Assembly (NCBI GenBank): GCA_036394315.1
Contig: DASWFI010000052.1
Span: forward strand, 1 to 57,748
Reading direction: 5' to 3'
DNA: 57,748 nt
Source of the DNA: DASWFI01 sp036394315
GTDB taxonomy: Bacteria; Patescibacteriota; Doudnabacteria; UBA920; O2-02-FULL-48-8
Shown here piece after piece: positions 49,348 to 55,902 of the stretch (within the stretch, counting starts at the first letter, position 1; every line of letters starts with the position of its first letter). Under the pieces are notes generated by a model. It did not search any database, was not told the origin of the DNA, and saw only the letters and a program-made list of their open reading frames with translations. Both the position numbers and the translations under genes were made by a program.

Positions 49348-49385
49348 CCCGACAACAGTAAGGCTGTTGTCGGGTTTTCTTTTTG
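49348..49385 (+). terminator. Intrinsic terminator after the 106-residue gene
   Basis: CCCGACAACAG (49348-49358) and CTGTTGTCGGG (49364-49374) form a perfect 11-bp stem, followed by TTTTCTTTTT. Confidence 0.9.
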
Positions 49386-49579
49386 CCCGCCCCCTCCCCT
49401 TCTGGTTTTTTAATAAGGGCAATTGTTAACTTAGCCACCAAGGAATACGTACTTTAACTTTTAAATATCGGGTCGACCAGGCATAGTGTGAGGCCTTTCC
49501 AATGGCCGAGCACATAGTCCGCCCCATCGGACGTGGCCGGCAAACGGCTGCTGATTAAAAATTTTTTTACAATTAAAAA
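49386..49579. other. Gene-poor segment in the RNA island
   Basis: No convincing gene. A short frame at 49502-49558 (MAEHIVRPIGRGRQTAAD) has a GAGG eight bases upstream but is too short to support. Confidence 0.3.
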
Positions 49580-49641
49580 CCAGAAGACCTTTTTAATCGA
49601 TCCTGCAACTATTTTGCGAAGTTTCGATTACAGTCTTCTGG
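49580..49641. terminator. Bidirectional hairpin with T-runs on both sides
   Basis: CCAGAAGAC (49580-49588) pairs with GTCTTCTGG (49633-49641), with a nested ATCGA/TCGAT pair. On the plus strand CTTTTAT follows, and on the minus strand TTTTTAATT, so it can end transcripts from either side. Confidence 0.6.
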
Positions 49642-49764
49642 CTTTTATCTATATAGATTCTTCTCTAAACGCTTAGTAGGCTTAACCTCAACTATATTAC
49701 TAGTCTCAAATTTTTGCGTCAAAAAAATAAAAAAATTAGTTATTATAAAGGATTTTTGGTAGCG

Positions 49765-49863
49765 CTGTGAAGAACCTGTGAAGAACTGGTGCGTAATTCT
49801 TGGAAAAAGAATTACGGTTGAAATACCTCTCTGTCCTTCGGGGCATCTCTCCTAAAAGGAGAG
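49765..49863. other. 11-bp tandem repeat and two hairpins
   Basis: CTGTGAAGAAC occurs twice without a gap (49765-49786). It is followed by CGTAATTCTT/AAGAATTACG (49792-49816), a perfect 10-bp hairpin, and by CTCTCC/GGAGAG (49847-49863). No coding frame with a start site covers it. A structured untranslated RNA on the plus strand is possible, but no clear promoter was found. Confidence 0.4.
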
Positions 49864-49885
49864 AATAATTTGAAGGTAACATACC

Positions 49886-50127
49886 AAAAAGCCACCGATT
49901 AGGTGGCTTACTGGATAATTAAGACCGGTGTAACACTCCAACGCCTGCTTCGCTCTTACGAACTCCACAAGCCAAGGAATTGGTCCAAGAGGTTGCCCTT
50001 ACTTGTTCTAAACCCGAGTCGTTTCTTCCTCGAGCGTACCAATTCGGAGAAAGCATCTCCTGATCCATCGAACAGCCTTTTAGAGCCGTCCGGCTTCGTA
50101 AAGATTGCTCTTTCCGAAGACCATGGT
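49886..50127 (-). ncRNA. Candidate structured RNA of about 240 nt
   Basis: A near-consensus minus-strand promoter (50134-50162) and an intrinsic terminator (GCCACC/GGTGGC, 49891-49907, then five U) delimit a transcript of about 240 nt. Two nested long-range helices are visible: CTTACGAA (49955-49962) with TTCGTAAAG (50095-50103), and GAATTGGT (49977-49984) with ACCAATTC (50038-50045). A small hairpin GGAGA/TCTCC lies in the side arm. The only long frame across it begins upstream of the transcription start. The size fits 6S RNA, but I could not identify its central-bubble consensus. Confidence 0.5.
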
Positions 50128-50133
50128 GAACTC

Positions 50134-50162
50134 ATTATAAAAATCCTAAGGGGTTCGGTCAA
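50134..50162 (-). promoter_or_regulatory. Promoter of the 240-nt RNA
   Basis: On the minus strand TTGACC (50157-50162), a 17-base spacer and TATAAT (50134-50139). Confidence 0.75.
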
Positions 50163-50192
50163 GCGTAATAAAATTTATCAAAAATCCTAAGG
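50139..50192. repeat. Direct repeat AAAAATCCTAAGG
   Basis: The 13-base sequence occurs at 50139-50151, inside the promoter spacer of the 240-nt RNA, and again at 50180-50192, 41 bases further. Confidence 0.6.
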
Positions 50193-50204
50193 AATTAATG
50201 CGAA

Positions 50205-50241
50205 TGTGAATAAACTGTGTGTAAACTTTGGATAAACTGTG
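50205..50241 (+). repeat. Three tandem 11-bp DnaA-box-like units
   Basis: TGTGAATAAAC (50205), TGTGTGTAAAC (50216), TTTGGATAAAC (50227) and a partial TGTG (50238) lie head to tail. Reverse-complemented, the first contains TTATTCACA, an exact match to the DnaA consensus TTATNCACA; the others are partial matches. The 11-bp period keeps the units close to one face of the helix. Confidence 0.6.
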
Positions 50242-50268
50242 ATCAAAAAAACTTCAACATTTCAAAAG

Positions 50269-50295
50269 AAAAAGCCACAAAAACAGGCTTGTGGC
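50269..50295 (-). terminator. Terminator of the 460-nt RNA
   Basis: Minus-strand GCCACAA and TTGTGGC form a 7-bp stem, followed by UUUUU (A-run 50269-50273). Confidence 0.75.
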
Positions 50296-50732
50296 AGAAA
50301 ACGGAGAGCAGAAGGTATCGGCTCCAGTACACCGCACTTGTGGCGTGTGCATCAGAACTCCGCGCTACTACTGCTCTCCTCTTTGGTTTTGAGTTGAGTC
50401 TCCCGCTGAGAAAAAAAGGGTAAAAACTCAAGTCAGCAACCAAAGATAGACGGACAGGGAGTCCAATATTCGACCGCAGTTACGATTCGCGCCCCGTCAT
50501 AACTGCTGGGCAATCGAAGTTTTGAACTCCCCGGACAAGTAAGAGACTTATGCCCTAAGCGGCTGCGCAGAGTGCGTATACAACCACTTATCAAGCTTAA
50601 GCCTCATCTACCTGTCTACGATCAATTCCTCCTGAAACAATGACGAAAAGACGGGGTTAAATCTGGCGATTTGCTCCTCACCCTTCTAGTGGGCCTAATG
50701 AGGCCTCTTAAAAAATCAAAAACAACTCTTGG
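50269..50732 (-). ncRNA. Candidate large structured RNA of about 460 nt
   Basis: A consensus-like promoter (50739-50767) and a terminator (GCCACAA/TTGTGGC, 50274-50295, then U-run) bound a minus-strand transcript without a supported coding frame. Four successive rod-like domains are visible. D1: GACAGGTA/TACTTGTC (50609-50616 with 50534-50541), with a nested CTTAAGC/GCTTAGG. D2: ACTCCC/GGGAGT, TCGAA/TTCGA and GCAGTTA/TAACTGC, nested at 50457-50531. D3: CTTTGGTT/AACCAAAG and TTGAGTT/AACTCAA, nested at 50381-50445. D4: GGAGAGCAG/CTGCTCTCC (50303-50379). The 5' and 3' ends do not pair, unlike tmRNA, RNase P RNA or 6S RNA. The class is unknown to me. Confidence 0.55.
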
Positions 50733-50758
50733 CAATCTATATTAAACCAAAAGTTGTT
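50710..50758 (-). terminator. Terminator of the mreB2 unit with a promoter in its loop
   Basis: On the minus strand AACAACT (50752-50758) pairs with AGTTGTT (50721-50727), extended by TTTTGG/CCAAGA, and is followed by a U-rich tract. The -10 box of the 460-nt RNA (50739-50744) lies inside the loop. Confidence 0.55.
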
Positions 50759-50767
50759 GGTTGTCAA
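50739..50767 (-). promoter_or_regulatory. Promoter of the 460-nt RNA
   Basis: On the minus strand TTGACA (50762-50767), a 17-base spacer and TAATAT (50739-50744). Confidence 0.75.
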
Positions 50768-50777
50768 CACCCCCGCC

Positions 50778-50800
50778 CCGACGTTGCATATGCAAGTCGG
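50778..50800. repeat. 23-bp near-palindrome after mreB copy 2
   Basis: CCGACGTTGCATATGCAA is continued by GTCGG; the centre TTGCATATGCAA is a perfect palindrome and the CCGAC/GTCGG arms extend it with one offset base on each side. A further GCGTCGG at 50802-50808 offers an alternative arm. Confidence 0.55.
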
Positions 50801-50817
50801 AGCGTCGGAGTACACTA

Positions 50818-51825
50818 TTATTTGCTGGCCAAAATACTTTTCTTGTAGCTATCGAGGTTATCCAAAGCCACACCCGTGCCTTTGACCACGCAAAGTATGG
50901 CATCATCAGCCACGTAAGCCGGTACGCCTGTGGATTGGCCGATTAATTTATCGAAATTTTTCAGCAAAGCGCCGCCACCTGTGAGCACCATACCTTTATC
51001 AATAATGTCTGCGGCCAGCTCAGGCGGCGTGTCCTGGAGTACGGAACGAATAGCTTTAATAATTCCTTTTAATTCTTCCTGAATTGCTTCCACTACTTCG
51101 TTGGTGGAAATCTGAATTGTTTTGGGTAAACCTTGAACCATGTCACGGCCGCGGATTTCGATTTTATTTTCCTTATCCACGGGAATCGCGGAACCGATTT
51201 TAATTTTGATTTCTTCAGCAGTCCTGTCGCCCACTGCCAGGCCGTATTTGCGTTTGATGTATTCGGCGATGGCTGAATCCAGTTTGTTGCCGGCCACGCG
51301 CACCGAAGTCTGGGTCACTATCCCGCCCAAAGACAATACAGCCACATCCGTAGTACCGCCACCGATATCGATAATCATATTGCCTGAGGCCGCGGAAATA
51401 TCGATTCCTGCGCCGATGGCCGCAGCCACCGTCTCTTTGATCACAAACGCGGCTTTAGCACCCGCAGCCTGGGCTGCATCGATCACAGCGCGCCTTTCTG
51501 TGGAAGTAATCCCGCCGGGTACGGAAATCATGACTTCGGGGCGGAAAAATCTGATATTGCCAGTAGTTTTGTTTATAAAATAACGCAGCATGGCCTCCGT
51601 CACCCGGTAATCCGCGATCACACCGTCTTTCATGGGTCGGTGCGCGACTATGGTATCCGGGGTGCGGCCCAGCATTTCTTTGGCTTCCTGGCCCACTGCC
51701 ATAATCCGGTTGTCCACGACTGAAATAGCCACCACTGTGGGTTCATTTATGACTATTCCCTTTTTCGGAACGAAAACTAAAGTGTTCGCAGTTCCTAAAT
51801 CAATTCCGATTCTTTGAAGAAACAT
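50818..51825 (-). CDS. mreB: MreB/Mbl-like actin (copy 2, mur cluster)
   Basis: A 335-residue bacterial actin with RIGIDLGTANTLVFVPKKGI at the N-terminus, MIIDIGGGTTDVAVLSLGGI as the phosphate-2 region and KGMVLTGGGALLKNFDKLIG as the adenosine region. It is shorter at the N-terminus than copy 1 and is placed after murA, not in the mre operon. Two MreB paralogues in one small genome suggest division of labour or co-polymerisation. The start of this gene is nine bases from the murA stop. Confidence 0.95.
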   Translation of the reverse strand: MFLQRIGIDLGTANTLVFVPKKGIVINEPTVVAISVVDNRIMAVGQEAKEMLGRTPDTIVAHRPMKDGVIADYRVTEAMLRYFINKTTGNIRFFRPEVMISVPGGITSTERRAVIDAAQAAGAKAAFVIKETVAAAIGAGIDISAASGNMIIDIGGGTTDVAVLSLGGIVTQTSVRVAGNKLDSAIAEYIKRKYGLAVGDRTAEEIKIKIGSAIPVDKENKIEIRGRDMVQGLPKTIQISTNEVVEAIQEELKGIIKAIRSVLQDTPPELAADIIDKGMVLTGGGALLKNFDKLIGQSTGVPAYVADDAILCVVKGTGVALDNLDSYKKSILASK

Positions 51826-51834
51826 ATTGTAAAT

Positions 51835-53085
51835 TTAAATTCGCTTAATATCCGCTCCGATGCCGACTAATCGCTCTTCCAAATTTTCATAACCTCGGTC
51901 TACGTGTTCGATTCCATCGATTTCTGAAATACCTTCCGCCACCAGCGCGGCTATGACCATGGTCATACCCATACGTATGTCGTAGCTGGTTATATTGGCA
52001 CCTTTAAGTGAAGTAGGCCCAATAATTTTTACCCGATGAGGGTCTAAAACTTCAGCCTGTGCTCCCATTTTCTTCAACTGATCTATGTAACCCAGACGGT
52101 TTTCATAAAGCCATTCGTACAATAATGACTCACCTTTTGCGATAGTGGCCAAAACCGCCAACGATGGTACATCATCGGAAGCAAGTTTCGGATATAATCC
52201 GCACTGGATTTTTGCTGCCATATATTCTTCTTTCGGCGGCAGCGTGCGAACGAAATCTTCTCCGACTTCAAAATTAATATTCATTTTTTTGAGCTGAAGC
52301 AAAAAATCATCCAAAAAATCAGGATTAAGACCGCTGACTTTTATATCAGCTTGAACCGCAGCACCTAGAGCTATGAAACTTGCGGCTTCGTTCGAATCCG
52401 GAATAATCGCTATTTCTGCCCCATGAAGTTTAGATATGCCTATGATCTCAATCGTAGTCGTGCCGATCCCGGAAATTTTAGCGCCCATCTTATTTAAAAA
52501 TTCACAAAGCTGCTGCACGTGCGGTTCCATGGCTGCCAATTTTATGACAGTGGTTCCTTCGGCCGTAGCAGCTGCTAAAATCGCATTTTCCGTGGCTGTC
52601 ACCGAGGACTCTTCCATGATGATCTTGCTTCCGTTTAATTTATCCACTGAAAGTTCGATCGATCCATTAAAAGCTACTTTTGCACCCAGAGTTCTAAATA
52701 CCGAAATATGAGCTTCAATCGGGCGCTTGCCGATCATATCACCGCCCGGAAAACTCATTTTAGCCTTATGCATACGACCCAAAATTCCACCTAGTAAAAC
52801 TATGGAACCGCGAAGCTTGCTGGCCAGATTTGGATCAATTTCGCTCCCAGTCATAGCAGCGGCACGAATAGTGAGCGAATGGTCTGATTCTGAAACCTCC
52901 ACCCCCAAACTCTTGAGAATTTCCACCATCACTTCTTTGTCCTTAATCTGTGGGACGTTGGTAAACTTGCATTCTTCCTCAGTCAAGAGACTTGCCGCAA
53001 ACAGCGGAAACATCGCGTTTTTCGATCCGGAAACTTTGATCTCGCCTTCCAGTTTTTTTCCACCCGTGATGATGAATTTAGCCAT
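51835..53085 (-). CDS. murA: UDP-N-acetylglucosamine 1-carboxyvinyltransferase with Asp at the catalytic Cys position
   Basis: A 416-residue enzyme for the first committed step of peptidoglycan synthesis, transferring enolpyruvate to UDP-GlcNAc. The N-terminal KLEGEIKVSGSKNAMFPLFA carries the substrate-binding Lys/Asn pair. The catalytic loop, usually P-G-G-C-x-I-G-x-R-P, reads FPGGDMIGKRPIEAHISVF with Asp116 in place of Cys. The same change is known to cause intrinsic fosfomycin resistance in mycobacterial and chlamydial MurA. SDDVPSLAVLATIAKGESLL and the C-terminal ISEIDGIEHVDRGYENLEER are normal. It follows murB on the same strand. Confidence 0.96.
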   Translation of the reverse strand: MAKFIITGGKKLEGEIKVSGSKNAMFPLFAASLLTEEECKFTNVPQIKDKEVMVEILKSLGVEVSESDHSLTIRAAAMTGSEIDPNLASKLRGSIVLLGGILGRMHKAKMSFPGGDMIGKRPIEAHISVFRTLGAKVAFNGSIELSVDKLNGSKIIMEESSVTATENAILAAATAEGTTVIKLAAMEPHVQQLCEFLNKMGAKISGIGTTTIEIIGISKLHGAEIAIIPDSNEAASFIALGAAVQADIKVSGLNPDFLDDFLLQLKKMNINFEVGEDFVRTLPPKEEYMAAKIQCGLYPKLASDDVPSLAVLATIAKGESLLYEWLYENRLGYIDQLKKMGAQAEVLDPHRVKIIGPTSLKGANITSYDIRMGMTMVIAALVAEGISEIDGIEHVDRGYENLEERLVGIGADIKRI

Positions 53086-53119
53086 AATATGTCTATCTTA
53101 GTTTTAATTAGAACTGGCG

Positions 53120-54151
53120 TCAAATAAAATCACCGACATAAAGCACTTCCTCTTCCAGCGCCACTCCAAATTTTTCCAAAACAACATTTCTAATCTGATC
53201 AACTAAAGATTTAATTTCCTTTGCGGAAGCGTTTTCAAAGTTCACCACTGACAGCGAATGTTTCGGAGAAATACCGACATTCCCGCTCCGATAACCTTTT
53301 TGAAAACCCGCCCGCTCCAGTAAAAACGCCGCAGCAATTTTTACACCACTGGGCATGGTCCAGTAGCGATTTAAGTCAGCTTCTCCTAATATGGGTTTCA
53401 GCCGTTCAAATTGTTCCAGACTAACTATGGGATTTTTAAAAAACGATCCAGCAGTATTGTACCGTTCGTATCCCGGCATAATTAAATAACCTTTACTCGC
53501 TCGAATTTTTATAATAAATTGCCGCAAATCTGACAAAGTGGGAGTTGGTTTATTCTCGAAATGCTTTTTCACATGGGCGTAAGCAGTGTTCGGTATTCCA
53601 TCTGGCATAAGCTTAAGCATGAAACCCACCACTACATATTGGCCGGGGGTTTTTTTAAAAAAACTGCTCCGATAGCTAAACTTACATGCTTCTCGGGAAA
53701 AAGTTTTTCGCTCACCACTACTAGCCGAAACAACATAAACTTCCAAAATATTTTCTCCCAATGTTTGGCCGTATGCTCCGATGTTTTGGACTACGGCACC
53801 ACCAGCGCTTCCTGGTACTCCCGATAAGCATTCGATTCCAGCCAAGTCTTTTTCCACAGCCCTAGCGACCACGTCATCCCAATTCTCTCCGGCATTGACT
53901 GTAACCATGCCGTTATCTTCAATTTTTAAACCTGAAATTTTATTATAGATAACCAAACCGTCGAACCCCTTATCAGAAATCAGAATATTACTTCCACCGC
54001 CTAAAACGAAAATTTCTTTTTTCTTCTCTTGTGCAAACTTCAAAGCTTCCGCTAATTCGTCTTCATTGGAAACTTCAACAAAAAAAGACGCTAATCCGCC
54101 AATGCGGAACGTGGTGAGTTGAGATAATGGATAGTTGGGATGAATTTCCAT
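53120..54151 (-). CDS. murB: UDP-N-acetylenolpyruvoylglucosamine reductase
   Basis: A 343-residue flavoenzyme reducing the MurA product to UDP-MurNAc. FAD-binding segments are present: NYPLSQLTTFRIGGLASFFV, EIFVLGGGSNILISDKGFDG and GIECLSGVPGSAGGAVVQNI. The catalytic serine lies in YNTAGSFFKNPIVSLEQFER, and the C-terminal SPKHSLSVVNFENASAKEIK is typical. The insert pattern (YRSSFFKK) fits type I MurB. It heads the murB-murA-mreB2 unit. Its -10 box (TAAAAT on the minus strand, 54164-54169) sits about 12 bases from the ATG. Confidence 0.95.
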   Translation of the reverse strand: MEIHPNYPLSQLTTFRIGGLASFFVEVSNEDELAEALKFAQEKKKEIFVLGGGSNILISDKGFDGLVIYNKISGLKIEDNGMVTVNAGENWDDVVARAVEKDLAGIECLSGVPGSAGGAVVQNIGAYGQTLGENILEVYVVSASSGERKTFSREACKFSYRSSFFKKTPGQYVVVGFMLKLMPDGIPNTAYAHVKKHFENKPTPTLSDLRQFIIKIRASKGYLIMPGYERYNTAGSFFKNPIVSLEQFERLKPILGEADLNRYWTMPSGVKIAAAFLLERAGFQKGYRSGNVGISPKHSLSVVNFENASAKEIKSLVDQIRNVVLEKFGVALEEEVLYVGDFI

Positions 54152-54154
54152 AAT

Positions 54155-54223
54155 AGCTATGGTATTTTATCAGAAATATCAAGACTTGAAAATGCTTAGA
54201 TTTCAGGCTAAAATACCTTAGCT
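54155..54223. promoter_or_regulatory. Symmetric divergent promoters, murB / PEGA gene
   Basis: AGCTATGGTATTTTA (54155-54169) and TAAAATACCTTAGCT (54209-54223) are reverse complements at 14 of 15 positions. Each contains a TAAAAT -10 box pointing outward. For the plus gene, TTGAAA, 17 bases and TAAAAT (54209-54214) predict a start about three bases before the ATG. Confidence 0.6.
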
Positions 54224-55477
54224 ATGACGCTTAGAAACCGCTTTACTTTAGTTGGCCTAGGGATGGTAATTTTTCTAATCATCACCCCTGCATTGATCCT
54301 CTACGCACGGGGTTTTCAAATTGACTGGCAAAATTGGGGTTTGGTCAAAACTGGCGCAATGGTGGTGCGCACCCAGCCCACGAAAGCTGAAATTTTCCTT
54401 AACGACAAAAAACATAAATCCACCACACCGGCCAATCTGCGTTTTCTGCTTCCGGGAGATTATAATATTCGACTGGAAAAAGAAAAATATCAATCCTGGA
54501 CCAAAAGGCTTTCCGTCAAATCTCAACTGGTAACCTGGGCCAATTTTAACCGTGATTATTTAACCTTATTTTTAACCAAGCCGGATCAAACTCAAAATCT
54601 GCAAATCAAAGCTTCAACCATTTCCAAGACAGGCAATGAAATCATTTTTCTCTCACCAGATCGATTGGGTAGGATTAACGTCAATAATGGAAGCGACTTA
54701 ACTTTAATAAACACCAATAATCTAAACTTGCCCATTCTCTCAAGCACGGTAGAAATAGTTTGGAATAATGCCCAGGAAGTTTTTAATTTATTTGCCGACA
54801 AATCAACGCTAAATACTTTGGAAAGCCAATTGCCAAAAATTCAACATTTGGAAACTGAAGGCAGTCACGGAGTAGCCCTGATCGCTTCTGATCTTTACTT
54901 CATCCAAGCCAACGGACTTGCATTGCTCGACAAAACCGTATCGAATTTTACCTTGAGCAATGATGGAATCTGGTACATCCAAAAAAATACCGTCAAACAT
55001 TATGATTTCTCCAACAATAAGTCTGAAGTTATTTTTACACAACTCCCCGCCTCCACCCAAAATAAAGTTATACGGACCAGCAACCAAATTTATTTAATCC
55101 TGGACGGGACCTTGTACCTCTTCAATGGCGCTTTGGAAAAAATTTATTCACCGGTGACGCAAACTTTCTGGGATGAAAATTCAGGCCAACTGCTTTATTC
55201 TAATGAGCACGAAATATATAGCTATCAACCTAACACTAAGGATTCAACTTTAATTTTACGCAGCCTGACTCCTATCAGCAGTCCTGTCCTGAATAAAGAA
55301 ACTGGTTATGTATTCTATCAAAATGAAGGTAAAATTAAAGCCATCGAACTGGATGGCCGCGATCACCGGAATATTTTTACAATTGCCGATGCTTTGAATA
55401 ATTTTAGCTTGTCAAAAGACGGAAAAAAATTATATACAATAAGTCGTACTGAAATCAAAATTTATCAGATCCGGTGA
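54224..55477 (+). CDS. PEGA-domain membrane-anchored beta-propeller-like protein
   Basis: A 417-residue protein with an N-terminal membrane helix (about residues 10-30, LGMVIFLIITPALILYARGF) and an external PEGA domain (about 45-105: GAMVVRTQPTKAEIFLNDKK, TTPANLRFLLPGDYNIRLEK). The remaining 300 residues are beta-rich repeats (TLSNDGIWYIQKNTVKHYDF, FSLSKDGKKLYTISRTEIKI), likely a TolB/WD-like propeller. PEGA domains are typical of surface proteins, and the propeller may bind cell-wall or partner proteins. It is divergent from murB and shares a symmetrical promoter region with it. Function unknown. Confidence 0.8.
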   Translation: MTLRNRFTLVGLGMVIFLIITPALILYARGFQIDWQNWGLVKTGAMVVRTQPTKAEIFLNDKKHKSTTPANLRFLLPGDYNIRLEKEKYQSWTKRLSVKSQLVTWANFNRDYLTLFLTKPDQTQNLQIKASTISKTGNEIIFLSPDRLGRINVNNGSDLTLINTNNLNLPILSSTVEIVWNNAQEVFNLFADKSTLNTLESQLPKIQHLETEGSHGVALIASDLYFIQANGLALLDKTVSNFTLSNDGIWYIQKNTVKHYDFSNNKSEVIFTQLPASTQNKVIRTSNQIYLILDGTLYLFNGALEKIYSPVTQTFWDENSGQLLYSNEHEIYSYQPNTKDSTLILRSLTPISSPVLNKETGYVFYQNEGKIKAIELDGRDHRNIFTIADALNNFSLSKDGKKLYTISRTEIKIYQIR

Positions 55478-55491
55478 GAACCGTTTGCGAT

Positions 55492-55902
55492 CTAATAACC
55501 GGCGATATCCAAAGCTTCATTCACTAGCTGATCCGCTAGTTTATTTTTTTCCCGAGGCACGTGAACAAATTCAATTTGTTTAAATTTCGAAGTCTGGCGT
55601 AATACTTCTGCTGCTAAAACACCCAGCTCACTGTCTCTGATTTTGTATTTGCCCTGCAACTGCCTCACGATCAGTTCTGAATCCATGTGGCAAACCAGAC
55701 TTTCAGCTCCCATCGTAGTTGCTAATTCCAGAGCCGCGATCAGAGCCTTGTACTCCGCTTGATTGTTGGTGGCCGTGCCGATGTATTTTTTGTAGCGCTC
55801 CATCTCCCTGCCCGAAACGTTATAAATCGCTACCCCTACAGCCGCAGGCCCTGGGTTGCCACGCGCGCCACCGTCTGTGTAAATAATAAGCTTATCACTC
55901 AT
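55492..55902 (-). CDS. RNase HI family protein
   Basis: A 136-residue protein from the ATG at 55902, which overlaps the recJ stop (ATGA); a longer frame would lie entirely within recJ and is rejected. The acidic active site is visible: Asp in LIIYTDGGARGNPGPAAVGV, Glu in ATNNQAEYKALIAALELATT, Asp in LVCHMDSELIVRQLQGKYKI and the last Asp in REKNKLADQLVNEALD. This is the compact RNase HI type lacking the basic protrusion, close to the Sulfolobus and RnhC-like short enzymes. It degrades RNA in RNA-DNA hybrids. Coupling to recJ suggests a joint repair function. Confidence 0.92.
   Translation of the reverse strand: MSDKLIIYTDGGARGNPGPAAVGVAIYNVSGREMERYKKYIGTATNNQAEYKALIAALELATTMGAESLVCHMDSELIVRQLQGKYKIRDSELGVLAAEVLRQTSKFKQIEFVHVPREKNKLADQLVNEALDIAGY

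Noticed and set aside
49502..49558. 18-codon frame MAEHIVRPIGRGRQTAAD with a GAGG upstream
   Set aside because: Too short, no promoter or terminator of its own; only a plausible spacing supports it.
49956..50162. 68-codon minus-strand frame over the 240-nt RNA
   Set aside because: Its start codons lie in or upstream of the -35/-10 boxes, so the frame would not be in the transcript from its start.
50243..50443. 66-codon minus-strand frame over the 460-nt RNA
   Set aside because: No ribosome-binding site, runs through helices D3 and D4 and past the terminator.
50269..50820. tmRNA, RNase P RNA or group I intron at the island
   Set aside because: No tRNA-like 3' end with GGTTCGA, no tag-peptide frame, no GAGGAAAGTCC or ACAGAA motifs, and the 5' and 3' ends do not pair.
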